Shown here one piece after another: positions 44,518-55,046 of a stretch of 64,000 bases of DNA; within the stretch, counting starts at the first letter, position 1, and each line of letters begins with the position of its first letter. A model generated the notes under the pieces. It was given only the letters and a program-made list of their open reading frames with translations, was not told where the DNA came from and searched no databases. The translations under genes were made by a program, and so were the position numbers. This DNA is from Pseudenterobacter timonensis (GTDB taxonomy: Bacteria; Pseudomonadota; Gammaproteobacteria; Enterobacterales; Enterobacteriaceae): assembly GCF_900021175.1 (NCBI RefSeq), contig NZ_FCOP01000012.1, positions 248,001 through 312,000 on the forward strand, written 5' to 3'.

Positions 44518-45102
44518 TCAGGAGTAATCACTAAGTTCAAGGGTAATCTGATGATCCAGATGGCGATAAAAAACATCATTATCCATTCCCGGCATCGTTA
44601 ACAAATACATGCCATCCAGTCCGCAGACAAGGGCAATTAACCGCCAGGCGATATTCTCTGCGCTGTCGCGCAAAATAAATTCCTGCGCCGCCGCACCGTC
44701 ATTAATCATTGCGACCGTTTTCAGATGCCACATCTCCATGGTCAGTAAAAACGCCGCTTTTATGTCGTCGTCGCGCCAGGCCAGTATTTGTGCTTCGCGC
44801 CACAGACGGAGATAGGGTTCAAAGCTCCCCTCATCGCTGCCCAGCATGGCCCGCAGCCGCTCCCGCCAGCTTGCGCCTGCCGGCACCGGTTCCGCATCAA
44901 GCAGCGTGCGGATAAGGCGGATAAACGCCTGCGCCTTCAGTTCACCGGCGCTGCTGAAATGGTGGTGAACCTGCCCGGTTGCCACGCTCGCCTCGGTAGC
45001 GATGCGTCTTACCGTCATGGCGGTAAAGCCTTCGTCCAGGGCGACGCGCATGGCGGCCTGCAGGATCGCTTCCCGCCGTTCATCCCGGCTTAGATAACTC
45101 AT
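44518..45102 (-). CDS. smvR: TetR-family repressor SmvR
   Basis: 194 residues behind AGGAG. N-terminal TetR helix-turn-helix: MTVRRIATEASVATGQVHHH (about residues 29-48). The C-terminal ligand domain belongs to the AcrR_C-like group. Divergent from smvA, as in Klebsiella and Salmonella, where loss of SmvR derepresses SmvA and raises tolerance to chlorhexidine, octenidine and other cationic biocides. Two matching operators lie in the shared promoter. Confidence 0.9.
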   Translation of the reverse strand: MSYLSRDERREAILQAAMRVALDEGFTAMTVRRIATEASVATGQVHHHFSSAGELKAQAFIRLIRTLLDAEPVPAGASWRERLRAMLGSDEGSFEPYLRLWREAQILAWRDDDIKAAFLLTMEMWHLKTVAMINDGAAAQEFILRDSAENIAWRLIALVCGLDGMYLLTMPGMDNDVFYRHLDHQITLELSDYS

Positions 45103-45144
45103 CTTTTTTCACTCCTAAGAAAGGAGATACAGCTTAACAAAAAG

Positions 45145-45195
45145 TTGGACATTCGTTCAACTTTAAGTAGGATCGCAAACTGGACGTGCGTTCAA
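45145..45195. promoter_or_regulatory. Paired SmvR operators in the smvR-smvA promoter
   Basis: TTGGACATTCGTTCAA (45145-45160) and CTGGACGTGCGTTCAA (45180-45195) are 16-base near-palindromes sharing nGGACnnnCGTTCAA, 35 bases apart. Size, symmetry and position suit a TetR-type repressor. Confidence 0.75.
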
Positions 45196-45208
45196 ATTGA
45201 GGGAAGTT

Positions 45209-46699
45209 ATGTTTCGTCAGTGGTTAGCCTTAGTGATTATCGTGCTGGTCTATATACCGGTCGCGATTGACGCCACGGTGCTGCACGTGGCTGCGCCGAC
45301 GCTGAGTACGACGCTTGGCGCCAGCGGCAATGCGCTGCTCTGGATTATGGATATCTACTCCCTGGTGATGGCCGGGATGGTGCTGCCGATGGGAGCGCTT
45401 GGCGATCGCATCGGCTTTAAGCGACTGCTGCTGACGGGGAGTATGCTGTTTGGTCTCTCCTCCCTGGCGGCGGCGTTTGCCCCCACCGCAGGGTGGCTTA
45501 TCGCCGCCCGGGCGTCGCTCGCCATCGGCGCGGCGATGATAATTCCGGCGACGCTCGCGGGTATCCGTACCTTGTTTACCGAAGCCCGCCAGCGGCATAT
45601 CGCCCTCGGCGTCTGGGCGGCGGTGGGGTCAGGCGGCGCCGCCTGCGGCCCGCTTATCGGCGGCATGCTGCTGGAGCACTACTACTGGGGCTCGATTTTT
45701 TTGATCAACGTGCCGATTGTCATCGTGGTGGTCGCTCTGGCCGCAAAAGCGATCCCGCCCCAGCAGGGACGGACAGACCAGCCGCTGACCCTGCGTCATG
45801 CGCTGATGCTGATTGCCGCCATTCTGCTGCTGGTTTATGGCGCTAAAACCGCCCTCAAGGAGAGCCTTTCTTCCTGGATGGTGGGGGGCGCTTTTCTCAC
45901 CGGTGCGCTGCTGTTACTGCTCTTTATTCGTATTCAGCTTCAGGCCAGCAGGCCGATGATCGATCTGCGCCTTTTCAGTCACCGGGTGATTTTAAGCGGG
46001 GTGATCATGGCGATGACCGCCATGATCGCGCTGGTGGGCTTCGAGCTGCTGATGGCCCAGGAGCTGCAGTTTGTGCATGGTTTTAGCCCGTTCGAGGCGG
46101 GCGTTTTTATGCTGCCGGTGATGGTCGCCAGCGGCTGTAGCGGGCCGGTTGCCGGGCTGCTGGTGAGTCGTCTGGGGTTGCGCGCAGTGGCGGCGGGCGG
46201 GATGGCGTTAAGCGGTATCAGCTTTCTGGGTCTCTCCACCCTCGATTTCAGCACCCAGCAGTGGCAGGCCTGGGGGCTTATGGCGCTGCTCGGCTTTAGC
46301 GCCGCCAGCGCGCTGCTGGCCTCTACCGCCGCGATCATGGCCGCCGCGCCGAAGAAGAAAGCTGCCGCCGCGGGGGCGATTGAAACCCTCTCCTACGAAC
46401 TGGGGGCGGGTCTGGGAATTGCCATTTTCGGCCTGCTGCTGACCCGCAGTTTCTCCAGCGCCATCGTATTGCCGAAAGAGCTGAGCGCGCCGCTCGGCCA
46501 GCTGGCAGCCTCTTCGCCAGGCGAGGCGATGAAGGTCGCGGAGTCGCTGCCTCCCCGGCTGGCAGGCCAGGTGGTGGAAGCCGCGAGGGAGGCCTTTCTT
46601 ACCTCCCACAGCGTCGCGCTGAGCAGCGCGGGGGTGATGTTACTGCTCCTCGCCGCAGGCATCGGGGTTAGCCTGGCGCAGGTCGACCGGCAGCGATAG
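45209..46699 (+). CDS. smvA: MFS efflux pump SmvA
   Basis: Start at ATG 45209, behind GAGGGA (a TTG at 45197 is the alternative). 496 residues, DHA2 family with 14 predicted helices. Motifs: IPVAIDATVLHVAAPTLS (helix 1, about 14-31) and motif A-like GALGDRIGFKRLL (about 65-77). Strong similarity to Salmonella SmvA, which confers resistance to methyl viologen, acriflavine and other quaternary cations. Regulated by the divergent smvR. Confidence 0.93.
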   Translation: MFRQWLALVIIVLVYIPVAIDATVLHVAAPTLSTTLGASGNALLWIMDIYSLVMAGMVLPMGALGDRIGFKRLLLTGSMLFGLSSLAAAFAPTAGWLIAARASLAIGAAMIIPATLAGIRTLFTEARQRHIALGVWAAVGSGGAACGPLIGGMLLEHYYWGSIFLINVPIVIVVVALAAKAIPPQQGRTDQPLTLRHALMLIAAILLLVYGAKTALKESLSSWMVGGAFLTGALLLLLFIRIQLQASRPMIDLRLFSHRVILSGVIMAMTAMIALVGFELLMAQELQFVHGFSPFEAGVFMLPVMVASGCSGPVAGLLVSRLGLRAVAAGGMALSGISFLGLSTLDFSTQQWQAWGLMALLGFSAASALLASTAAIMAAAPKKKAAAAGAIETLSYELGAGLGIAIFGLLLTRSFSSAIVLPKELSAPLGQLAASSPGEAMKVAESLPPRLAGQVVEAAREAFLTSHSVALSSAGVMLLLLAAGIGVSLAQVDRQR

Positions 46700-46702
46700 C
46701 TG

Positions 46703-47581
46703 TTATGGCCGGGTCGCATACCAGCAGAGCAGCGATCCGGCGCAGACCATCAGCGCCCCCTGCCAGAAGGCGAAGGAGAGCGGGGCGGCCAGCAAAAACG
46801 CCGCCAGCGCCGAGGAGAGAACCGGCGTGAAGTAGGAGACGGTCGCCAGCAGGGTGACGTTGCCGTGCAGGATGCCGACGTTCCAGGCGGCATAGCCCAG
46901 CCCCAGCGCCGCGCTGCAGAGCAGCAGCTGCGTTACCACCGGCACGCTGAAATGCATCTCTGCCCGATCGCCGGTGAGATATTTCACCCACAGGCTCAGC
47001 GCCGTCAGCAGGACAAAGAGCGTAATTCCATTCTGGCCGTTGGCGTAAAGGCGGGTGACCGTACAGTAACCGGCCCAGATAAAGGCACCGGCAAAGGCCA
47101 GCCCGTAGCTGAGCGGGTTTGAAACCACATTAGCTGCGATCTCCGCCACGTGCAGGCCGCGCTCGCCGCCGAGCACCCATCCCACGCCCGTCAGCGCCAG
47201 CAGCAGCCCCGGCACCACCCAAAGGTTCGCTTTCTGGCGGGTGAAAAAAATAGCAAACAGGATAGTCAGGCTTGGCCAGAGATAGTTGACCATCCCCACC
47301 TCGATCGCCTGGTGGCGGGTATGGGCATAGCCAAGCGAAAGGGCGAGACAGATCTCATAGCTGACGAAAAGGATACTGCCGGCTATCAGATAGCGCGGCG
47401 AAAAGCGCCGTATCGCAGGGAAGCCGACGGTAACCAGGCAGAGCAGCCCGCTCAGGGTGTAGATCATCGCCGCTCCGCCAACCGGGCCTAATCCCTCGCT
47501 GACGCCGCGAATTAAGCCCACCATCGTGCTCCATAAGAGAATGGCGACAAGGCCTGTCAGGGTTGCTCTTTTTTTATCCAT
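46703..47581 (-). CDS. yddG: Aromatic amino acid exporter YddG
   Basis: 292 residues, DMT/EamA superfamily, ten membrane helices in two five-helix repeats. Sequence follows E. coli YddG, which exports aromatic amino acids and other small metabolites and whose relative gave the first DMT structure. Convergent with smvA three bases away and divergent from fdnG, as in E. coli (yddG-fdnG). Confidence 0.94.
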   Translation of the reverse strand: MDKKRATLTGLVAILLWSTMVGLIRGVSEGLGPVGGAAMIYTLSGLLCLVTVGFPAIRRFSPRYLIAGSILFVSYEICLALSLGYAHTRHQAIEVGMVNYLWPSLTILFAIFFTRQKANLWVVPGLLLALTGVGWVLGGERGLHVAEIAANVVSNPLSYGLAFAGAFIWAGYCTVTRLYANGQNGITLFVLLTALSLWVKYLTGDRAEMHFSVPVVTQLLLCSAALGLGYAAWNVGILHGNVTLLATVSYFTPVLSSALAAFLLAAPLSFAFWQGALMVCAGSLLCWYATRP

Positions 47582-47725
47582 TATCTTTTCACTGACTTAA
47601 AAATGCCGGGGGGAGAGTTATAGCATTAAATAGCGGGGCCGGGGCAGTTACGGTCAGCTTTCCTAATCCGAAAGGATTAATTTGATCGCCAGTGATAACA
47701 ATTAAGGAGGTCACCACGGGCGTTA

Positions 47726-47739
47726 TTGATTTGACTCAA
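47726..47739 (+). promoter_or_regulatory. FNR-box-like site ahead of fdnG
   Basis: TTGAT-ttga-CTCAA differs from the FNR consensus in one defined base. fdnG in E. coli is activated by FNR and by NarL with nitrate. An ATTAAGGAGG stretch at 47701 resembles the NarL heptamer region of the E. coli promoter, but I cannot define those sites. Confidence 0.55.
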
Positions 47740-47803
47740 AAAGTCCCTGGGGATGAACTGTTAGTTTGCGCGCCGAAATCGCCATTGAATAATGAGGACA
47801 ACG

Positions 47804-50800
47804 ATGGACGTCAGTCGCAGACAATTTTTTAAAATCTGCGCGGGCGGTATGGCAGGAACAACAGCGGCTGTTTTAGGGTTCGCCCCGAAAATGGCGCTGG
47901 CTCAGGCGCGTAACTTCAAACTGCTGCGCGCGAAAGAGATCCGTAACACCTGCACATACTGCTCCGTGGGTTGCGGGCTATTGATGTATAGCCTGGGGGA
48001 TGGTGCTAAAAACGCGAAAGAAGCGATTTACCATATTGAAGGGGACCCGGATCATCCGGTGAGCCGCGGCGCTCTCTGCCCGAAAGGGGCAGGCCTGCTG
48101 GACTACGTACACAGCGACAACCGCCTGCGCTACCCGGAATACCGGGCACCGGGTTCGGACAAATGGCAGCGCATCAGCTGGAACGAGGCGTTCACCCGTA
48201 TCGCCCAGCTGATGAAAACCGACCGCGATGCCAACTTTATTGAGAAGAACGAGCAGGGTGTGACGGTCAACCGCTGGATCTCCACCGGTATGCTCTGCGC
48301 CTCGGCGGCAAGCAATGAGACCGGCATGCTGACGCAAAAATTTGCGCGCTCCCTCGGCATGCTGGCGGTAGACAACCAGGCGCGCGTCTGACACGGACCA
48401 ACGGTAGCAAGTCTTGCTCCAACATTTGGTCGCGGTGCGATGACCAACCACTGGGTGGATATTAAAAACGCCAACGTCGTGATGGTGATGGGCGGCAACG
48501 CCGCAGAAGCCCACCCGGTCGGATTCCGCTGGGCGATGGAGGCGAAGAACAATAACGACGCCACGCTGATCGTGGTCGATCCGCGCTTTACGCGTACGGC
48601 ATCGGTGGCGGATATCTATGCGCCGATTCGCTCCGGGACGGATATTACGTTCCTCTCCGGCGTGCTGCTTTACCTGATCGAAAACAACAAAATCAACGCG
48701 GAATATGTAAAACACTACACCAACGCCAGCCTGCTGGTGCGGGACGATTTCGCCTTTGAAGACGGGCTGTTCAGCGGCTATGACGCTGAAAAACGCCAGT
48801 ACGATAAATCCTCCTGGCACTACCAGCTGGATGAGAATGGCTACGCCCGTCGTGACGAAACCCTGAGCCATCCGCGCTGCGTCTGGAACCTGCTGAAACA
48901 GCACGTCTCCCGCTATACGCCGGACGTGGTGGAAAATATCTGCGGTACGCCGAAGGCGGACTTCCTGCGGGTCTGCGACGTGCTGGCCTCTACCAGCGCC
49001 GCCGATCGGACCACCACCTTCCTCTATGCGCTCGGCTGGACCCAGCACACCGTCGGTGCCCAGAACATCCGCACCATGGCGATGATCCAGCTGCTGCTGG
49101 GCAACATGGGCATGGCGGGCGGCGGCGTCAACGCCCTGCGCGGTCACTCCAATATCCAGGGGCTGACCGATCTTGGGCTGCTCTCCACCAGCCTGCCGGG
49201 CTATCTGACGCTGCCCTCAGAGCAGCAGAGCGATCTGCAAAGCTGGCTTGCCGCTAATACGCCGAAGGCGCTGCGGGACGGGCAGGTGAACTACTGGAGT
49301 AACTATCCGAAATTTGCCGTCAGCCTGATGAAAGCGTTCTATGGCGACGCGGCGCAAAAAGAGAACAACTGGGGTTTCGACTGGCTGCCGAAATGGGACC
49401 AGGCCTACGACGTCATCAAGTATTTCAACATGATGGATAAGGGCGAGGTTACGGGCTATATCTGCCAGGGCTTTAACCCGGTCGCCTCCTTCCCGGATAA
49501 GAACAAGGTAGTGCGCAGCCTGAGCAAGCTGAAGTACATGGTGGTTATCGATCCTCTGGTGACTGAGACCTCCACCTTCTGGCAGAACCACGGCGAATCG
49601 AACGATGTCGATCCGGCATCCATTCAGACTGAAGTGTTCCGTCTGCCCTCCACCTGCTTTGCCGAAGAGGATGGCTCTATTTCCAACTCCGGCCGCTGGC
49701 TGCAGTGGCACTGGAAAGGGCAGGACGCGCCGGGCGAAGCGCTCAACGACGGCGAGATCCTGGCCGGTATCTACCACCGCCTGCGGGAGATGTACCGCAG
49801 CGAAGGCGGCAAGGGGGCCGAGCCGCTGCTGAAAATGCGCTGGAGCTACAAACAGCCCGATCGTCCGGAATCGGAAGAGGTGGCGAAAGAGAACAACGGC
49901 TACGCGCTGGCGGATCTCTATGACGCCGACGGCAACCTGGTGGCGAAGAAGGGCCAGCTGCTGAACAGCTTTGCGCTGCTGCGCGATGACGGCACCACCT
50001 CCTCCGCCTGCTGGATCTACGCTGGGAGCTGGACCGAGCAGGGCAACCAGATGGCGAACCGCGACAACGCCGATCCGTCGGGCCTTGGCAATACGCTCGG
50101 CTGGGCGTGGGCGTGGCCGCTGAACCGCCGCGTGCTCTATAACCGCGCTTCGGCGGATATCAACGGTAAGCCGTGGGATCCGAAGCGGATGTTAATCCAG
50201 TGGAACGGCGCGAAGTGGACAGGTAACGATATCCCTGACTTCAATACCGCCCCGCCGGGCAGCGAAACCGGGCCGTTTATCATGCAGCCGGAAGGGATGG
50301 GACGCCTCTTCGCCCTCGACAAGCTGGCGGAAGGGCCTTTCCCGGAACACTACGAGCCGATGGAAACGCCGCTGGGCACCAACCCGCTGCACCCGAACGT
50401 GGTCTCCAGTCCGGTGGTGCGTATCTACGAGGACGATGTGCTGCGCTTAGGCAAGAAGGACAAGTTCCCTTACGTGGGGACCACCTACCGCCTGACCGAA
50501 CATTTCCACACCTGGACCAAGCACGCGCGGCTTAACGCCATCGCCCAGCCGGAACAGTTTGTGGAGATAAGCGAAACGCTGGCGAAGGCGAAAGGGATTG
50601 CTAACGGCGATCGCGTGAAGGTGAGCAGCAAGCGCGGCTTTATTCGCGCGGTGGCGGTGGTGACCCGCCGTCTGCAGACGCTGAACGTCCACGGCCAGCA
50701 GGTGGAAACCGTCGGTATCCCGCTGCACTGGGGCTTTGAAGGGGTGGCGCAGAAGGGCTATATCGCCAACACCCTGACCCCTAACGTCGGCGACTCCAAC

Positions 50801-50851
50801 TCGCAGACGCCGGAATATAAAGCGTTTTTAGTTAACATCGAGAAAGCGTAA
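47804..50851 (+). CDS. fdnG: Formate dehydrogenase-N alpha subunit, selenoprotein
   Basis: One continuous 1015-residue protein read through an in-frame TGA at 48389-48391 (codon 196) as selenocysteine. Both sides of the TGA match E. coli FdnG: DNQARV, Sec, then HGPTVASLAPTFG. The start at 47804 gives MDVSRRQFFKI, a twin-arginine export signal with cleavage after ALA; a frame from 47792 adds four residues and has no better ribosome site. A [4Fe-4S] motif NTCTYCSVGCGL follows (about residues 49-60). Sec and two MGD groups bind molybdenum. The enzyme oxidises formate in the periplasm and feeds electrons to nitrate reductase through menaquinone. Confidence 0.97.
48389..48432 (+). promoter_or_regulatory. 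Selenocysteine insertion (SECIS) hairpin in fdnG
   Basis: The hairpin starts at the TGA itself. An outer stem uses GGACCAA (from 48394) with TTGGTC near 48427, and an apical GCAAGTCTTGC presents the loop that SelB recognises. Position directly after the codon is the bacterial arrangement. Confidence 0.85.
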
Positions 50852-50862
50852 GGGGCGATTAA

Positions 50863-51747
50863 ATGGCAATGGAAACACAGGACATTATTAAACGCTCCGC
50901 CACCAACCCGATTACTCCCGCGCCGCGCGCGCGGGACTACAAAGCGGAAGTGGCCAAGCTTATCGATGTCTCCTCCTGCGTGGGCTGTAAAGCCTGCCAG
51001 GTGGCCTGCTCGGAGTGGAACGATATCCGCGATGAGGTGGGGCACTGCGTGGGGGTTTACGATAACCCGGCGGATCTGAGCGCTAAATCCTGGACGGTGA
51101 TGCGTTTTAGCGAAACCGAGCAGAACGGCAAGCTGGAGTGGCTGATTCGTAAAGATGGCTGTATGCACTGCGAAGATCCGGGCTGCCTGAAGGCATGCCC
51201 CTCTGCCGGGGCAATTATTCAGTACGCTAACGGTATTGTCGATTTTCAGCAGGATAACTGCATCGGCTGCGGCTACTGCATCGCAGGCTGTCCGTTTAAC
51301 ATCCCGCGTCTCAACAAAGAGGATAACCGGGTCTACAAATGCACGCTTTGCGTCGACCGCGTCAGCGTCGGCCAGGAGCCTGCCTGCGTTAAGACCTGCC
51401 CAACCGGGGCGATTCACTTTGGCACCAAGAAAGAGATGCTGGAGGTGGCGCAGCAGCGGGTGGACAAGCTCAAAGCGCGAGGCTATCAGAATGCGGGCAT
51501 CTACAACCCGCCGGGGGTGGGCGGTACGCACGTGATGTACGTGCTGCACCACAACGACCAGCCGGAGCTGTATCACAATCTGCCGAAAGATCCGGCGATC
51601 GACACCTCCGTCAACCTGTGGAAAGGGGTGCTGAAGCCGCTCTCGGCGGCGGGCTTTATCGCCACCTTCGCCGGGCTGATTTATCACTATATCGGCATTG
51701 GTCCCAACAAAGAGGTGGATGAGGACGAGGAGGAGCATCATGAGTAA
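50863..51747 (+). CDS. fdnH: Formate dehydrogenase-N beta subunit (Fe-S)
   Basis: 294 residues, length as in E. coli. Four ferredoxin-type cysteine groups: [15 protein letters not shown] (about residues 39-53), [15 protein letters not shown] (about 102), [14 protein letters not shown] (about 133) and [20 protein letters not shown] (about 160-179). A C-terminal membrane helix ([19 protein letters not shown]) anchors it. It wires the FdnG active site to the FdnI haems. Overlaps fdnI by eight bases. Confidence 0.96.
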   Translation: MAMETQDIIKRSATNPITPAPRARDYKAEVAKLIDVSSCVGCKACQVACSEWNDIRDEVGHCVGVYDNPADLSAKSWTVMRFSETEQNGKLEWLIRKDGCMHCEDPGCLKACPSAGAIIQYANGIVDFQQDNCIGCGYCIAGCPFNIPRLNKEDNRVYKCTLCVDRVSVGQEPACVKTCPTGAIHFGTKKEMLEVAQQRVDKLKARGYQNAGIYNPPGVGGTHVMYVLHHNDQPELYHNLPKDPAIDTSVNLWKGVLKPLSAAGFIATFAGLIYHYIGIGPNKEVDEDEEEHHE

Positions 51748-52390
51748 GATGATCGTGCGTACAAAGTTCATCGACCGCGCCTGTCACTGGACGGTGGTGA
51801 TCTGCTTCTTCCTGGTGGCGCTGTCGGGGATTTCGTTCTTCTTCCCGACTCTGCAATGGCTCACTGAAACCTTCGGGACGCCGCAGATGGGACGCATCCT
51901 GCACCCGTTCTTCGGCGTGCTGATTTTCGTGGCGCTGATGTTTATGTTCGTGCGCTTCGTGCACCATAACATTCCGGATAAGCAAGACATTCCGTGGGTG
52001 AAAGGGATTGTCGAAGTACTGAAGGGCAACGAACACAAGGTCGCCCGGGTGGGCAAGTACAATGCCGGACAGAAGATGATGTTCTGGTCGATTATGAGCA
52101 TGATCTTTGTTCTGCTGGTGACCGGCGTCATTATCTGGCGTCCTTACTTTGCGCAGTACTTCCCGATCCAGGTGATTCGCTACAGCCTGCTGATCCACGC
52201 GACGGCGGCCATTATTCTGATCCACGCCATCCTGATCCATATGTATATGGCTTTCTGGGTGAAAGGGTCGATTAAGGGCATGATCGAAGGGAAGGTGAGC
52301 CGCCGCTGGGCGAAGAAACACCACCCGCGCTGGTATCAGGATGTCGAGCGCATGGAAGCGAAGCAGGAAAACGCGCAGGGCCTGAAGTAA
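51740..52390 (+). CDS. fdnI: Formate dehydrogenase-N gamma subunit (cytochrome b556)
   Basis: The ATG at 51740, behind GAGGAGGAG, gives 216 residues. Four membrane helices; histidines in CHWTVV (near residue 18) and in the [18 protein letters not shown] stretch (about 155) are the expected haem ligands. It reduces menaquinone at the cytoplasmic side, completing the formate-nitrate redox loop with NarZYV or another nitrate reductase. Confidence 0.95.
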   Translation: MSKMIVRTKFIDRACHWTVVICFFLVALSGISFFFPTLQWLTETFGTPQMGRILHPFFGVLIFVALMFMFVRFVHHNIPDKQDIPWVKGIVEVLKGNEHKVARVGKYNAGQKMMFWSIMSMIFVLLVTGVIIWRPYFAQYFPIQVIRYSLLIHATAAIILIHAILIHMYMAFWVKGSIKGMIEGKVSRRWAKKHHPRWYQDVERMEAKQENAQGLK

Positions 52391-52398
52391 ACGTCAAC

Positions 52399-52425
52399 AC
52401 GGGCGGCGCAATGTCGCCCGTTATT
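52399..52425 (+). terminator. Terminator after fdnGHI
   Basis: ACGGGCG (52399-52405) and CGCCCGT (52415-52421), followed by TATTT. Confidence 0.7.
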
Positions 52426-52550
52426 TCCTCTCATATTCACAACCCAACCTGTTTTAATGGATGAACGTGTCAGGCGCAGGCTTTGCGCTGGCTCACCCTG
52501 ACAGAATCATCAATAATGCCTGCCATTCCACTTTGAAACAGGTTTGCTGT

Positions 52551-53717
52551 ATGAAAAAAACCGTTTTCTCGCTGGCGCTGGGCACCTTCGGGCTCGGGAT
52601 GGCCGAGTTTGGCATCATGGGTGTTCTGACCGAGCTGGCGCATGACACCGGCATCTCTATCCCCTCCGCCGGAAACATGATCTCGTTCTATGCCTTCGGG
52701 GTGGTGATTGGCGCGCCCATTATGGCGCTCTTCTCCGGTAGGTTTTCCCTTAAGCATATCCTGCTGTTTCTGGTCACGCTCTGTGTGACTGGCAACGCGC
52801 TTTTTACTTTCTCCTCCTCCTATCCGATGCTGGCGCTTGCCCGGCTGATATCAGGCTTTCCGCACGGCGCTTTTTTTGGCGTCGGGGCGATTATCCTCTC
52901 GAAAATCGCCCCGCCGGGTAAAGTCACCCTGGCGGTGGCGGGGATGGTCTCCGGCATGACGGTGGCGAACCTCATCGGCGTGCCGCTGGGCACCTGGTTG
53001 GGGCATACTTACAGCTGGCGCTACACCTTTTTCCTGATTGCCGCCTTTGACGCGCTGGTAATCCTCTCGGTGCTGCTCTGGGTGCCGCCCCTGTCTGACA
53101 GAAGCGAGACCCGTCTCGCCGAGCAGTTCCATTTCCTGAAAAAGCCCGAGCCGTGGCTTATCTTCGCCGCCACCATGTTTGGCAACGCCGGGGTATTTGC
53201 CTGGTTCAGCTTTGTTAAGCCGTTTATGCTGAACGTCTCCGGCTTTTCCGAAGGGTTTATGACCGCCATCATGATGCTGATGGGGCTCGGGATGGTGCTG
53301 GGCAACATCGTCAGCGGGCGGCTTTCCGGGCGCTTCAGCCCGCTGCGTATTGCGGCGACCACCGATCTGGTGATCGTCTTGTCCCTGTTATTGCTCTTTG
53401 CCTTTGGCGAGCATCAGGGAGCGTCGCTGGCGATGGGCTTTATCTGCTGTGCCGGGCTGTTTGCCCTTTCAGCGCCATTGCAGATTCTGCTGCTGCAGAA
53501 TGCGAAGGGCGGGGAAATGCTGGGGGCCGCAGGCGGGCAGATGGCGTTTAATCTCGGCAGCGCCATCGGCGCGTACTTCGGCGGGATGATGATTACGCTG
53601 GGCTTTAGCTGGAGCTACGTTACGCTGCCTGCGGCGCTGCTGTCGTTCGCCGCGATGTCTTCGCTGTTGTTCTACGGGCATACCAAAGCAAAACGGGCCC
53701 AGACGGCGTTAGCCTGA
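52551..53717 (+). CDS. AraJ-like MFS exporter
   Basis: Start at ATG 52551 (MKKTVFSLALGTFGLGMAEF), matching the AraJ N-terminus; the frame upstream to 52461 is unsupported. 388 residues, 12 helices, DHA1 sugar-efflux branch. Long identical runs with E. coli AraJ include SGFPHGAFFGVGAI, VAGMVSGMTVANL and LFALSAPLQILLLQNAKGGE. AraJ is arabinose-induced in E. coli with no clear function, and no arabinose genes lie here. It could be an araJ orthologue moved to this locus or a paralogue, so I leave the symbol empty. Confidence 0.87.
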   Translation: MKKTVFSLALGTFGLGMAEFGIMGVLTELAHDTGISIPSAGNMISFYAFGVVIGAPIMALFSGRFSLKHILLFLVTLCVTGNALFTFSSSYPMLALARLISGFPHGAFFGVGAIILSKIAPPGKVTLAVAGMVSGMTVANLIGVPLGTWLGHTYSWRYTFFLIAAFDALVILSVLLWVPPLSDRSETRLAEQFHFLKKPEPWLIFAATMFGNAGVFAWFSFVKPFMLNVSGFSEGFMTAIMMLMGLGMVLGNIVSGRLSGRFSPLRIAATTDLVIVLSLLLLFAFGEHQGASLAMGFICCAGLFALSAPLQILLLQNAKGGEMLGAAGGQMAFNLGSAIGAYFGGMMITLGFSWSYVTLPAALLSFAAMSSLLFYGHTKAKRAQTALA

Positions 53718-53725
53718 TACAGGAG

Positions 53726-53749
53726 TACGGGGCGAAAGCGCGCCCCGTA
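53726..53749. terminator. Hairpin between convergent araJ-like gene and adhP
   Basis: TACGGGGCG (53726-53734) and CGCCCCGTA (53741-53749), a perfect 9-bp stem. No clear T run follows, so termination may be partial. Confidence 0.5.
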
Positions 53750-53792
53750 GATAACACCCTCCGGTTGAAGAGGGCGGAGAAAAAGATTTAAA

Positions 53793-54803
53793 TCAGGAGC
53801 GCAGGTCGATCACCATACGTCCGCGAATTTGCCCCTGTTCCATCTCTTTAAAAATAGCGTTGATATCCTCGATAGGACGCAGCGCCACTTTCGGCACCAC
53901 TTTGCCCTCGGCGGCAAACTGGAACGCTTCGGTCAGATCCTGACGGGTGCCCACCAGGGAGCCGACTACCTGAATGCCGTCTAGCACCAGGCGCGGAATA
54001 TCGAGGCTCATCGCTTCCGGCGGCAGACCCACCGCCACCACGCGCCCGCCCGCGCGCACGGCGTCAACGGCGGAGTTGAAGGCCGCTTTCGCCACGGCTG
54101 TCACCACTGCCGTATGCGCGCCGCCGGTTTTCTCCTGAATAAACTTCGCCGCGTCATCGCTGCGGGAGTTAACCGTCAGATCGGCGCCCATGCTGGCGGC
54201 CAGCTTCAGCTGCTCGTCATTCACATCAACCGCGATGACTTTGGCGTTAAAGACGTTTTTCGCATACTGCAGCGCCAGGTTACCCAGCCCGCCAAGGCCA
54301 TAGATGGCAACCCACTGGCCCGGTTTGATCTCCGAGACTTTCACCGCTTTATAGGTGGTGACCCCCGCACAGGTAATGCTGCTGGCAGCGGCGGAGTCGA
54401 GGCCGTCCGGCACTTTGACCGCGTAGTCGGCGGTGACGATGCACTCTTCCGCCATGCCGCCATCCACCGAGTAGCCGGCGTTCTTCACGTTGCGGCAGAG
54501 GGTTTCGTTGCCGCTGTTACAATATTCGCAGTGGCCGCAGCCTTCAAAGAACCACGCCACGCTGGCGCGATCGCCCGGCTTCAGGGAGGTAACGCCCGGC
54601 CCAATCTCTGTGACGACACCGATCCCTTCATGCCCCAGCGTCACCCCGGTTTTATCGCCAAAATCGCCGTTTTTAACGTGCAAATCGGTGTGGCAGACGC
54701 CACAGCACTCCATTTTCAGCAACGCTTCACCGTGACGCAGCGGGCGTAACGTTTTTTCAGTCACTTCTACCTGATGATCGTGAGTAACAACAGCAGCCTT
54801 CAT
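53793..54803 (-). CDS. adhP: Alcohol dehydrogenase, propanol-preferring
   Basis: 336 residues, zinc-dependent medium-chain ADH. Catalytic zinc region [14 protein letters not shown] (about residues 35-48) and GHEGIGVV. Structural zinc cysteines [15 protein letters not shown] (about 89-103). Rossmann GLGGLGNLA (about 172). NAD-linked, oxidises ethanol, propanol and related alcohols. Length and locus match E. coli adhP, next to maeA. Preceded by a GGAG ribosome site. Confidence 0.96.
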   Translation of the reverse strand: MKAAVVTHDHQVEVTEKTLRPLRHGEALLKMECCGVCHTDLHVKNGDFGDKTGVTLGHEGIGVVTEIGPGVTSLKPGDRASVAWFFEGCGHCEYCNSGNETLCRNVKNAGYSVDGGMAEECIVTADYAVKVPDGLDSAAASSITCAGVTTYKAVKVSEIKPGQWVAIYGLGGLGNLALQYAKNVFNAKVIAVDVNDEQLKLAASMGADLTVNSRSDDAAKFIQEKTGGAHTAVVTAVAKAAFNSAVDAVRAGGRVVAVGLPPEAMSLDIPRLVLDGIQVVGSLVGTRQDLTEAFQFAAEGKVVPKVALRPIEDINAIFKEMEQGQIRGRMVIDLRS

Positions 54804-55010
54804 GTGTTTCTCCTTTGCATGATGAGTTTCTGCGTAGCAGGAAAAAAAGTGCTCTACCCCCTAAGGATTAATGTTTTAGCCACATGGATGCAAGGGCCAT
54901 GAAACATGCGGTAATACTTTGAGGGGGATATGCGCGATAAATGCGTGCGGTATCGATTAATTTCGCTTAACAAAGCGGGGCGCGGGAGAAAAGAATGGAC
55001 AAGTAAAATT

Positions 55011-55037
55011 GCCCTCTCACAGTAAAAAGGAGAGGGC
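55011..55037 (-). terminator. Terminator downstream of maeA
   Basis: GCCCTCTC (55011-55018) and GAGAGGGC (55030-55037); on the minus strand an AATTTTACTT tract follows. Confidence 0.75.
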
Positions 55038-55046
55038 AGTTTGACA

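Noticed and set aside
48389..48391. Nonsense mutation making fdnG a pseudogene
   Set aside because: The TGA is at codon 196 in the conserved selenocysteine context and is followed by a SECIS hairpin.
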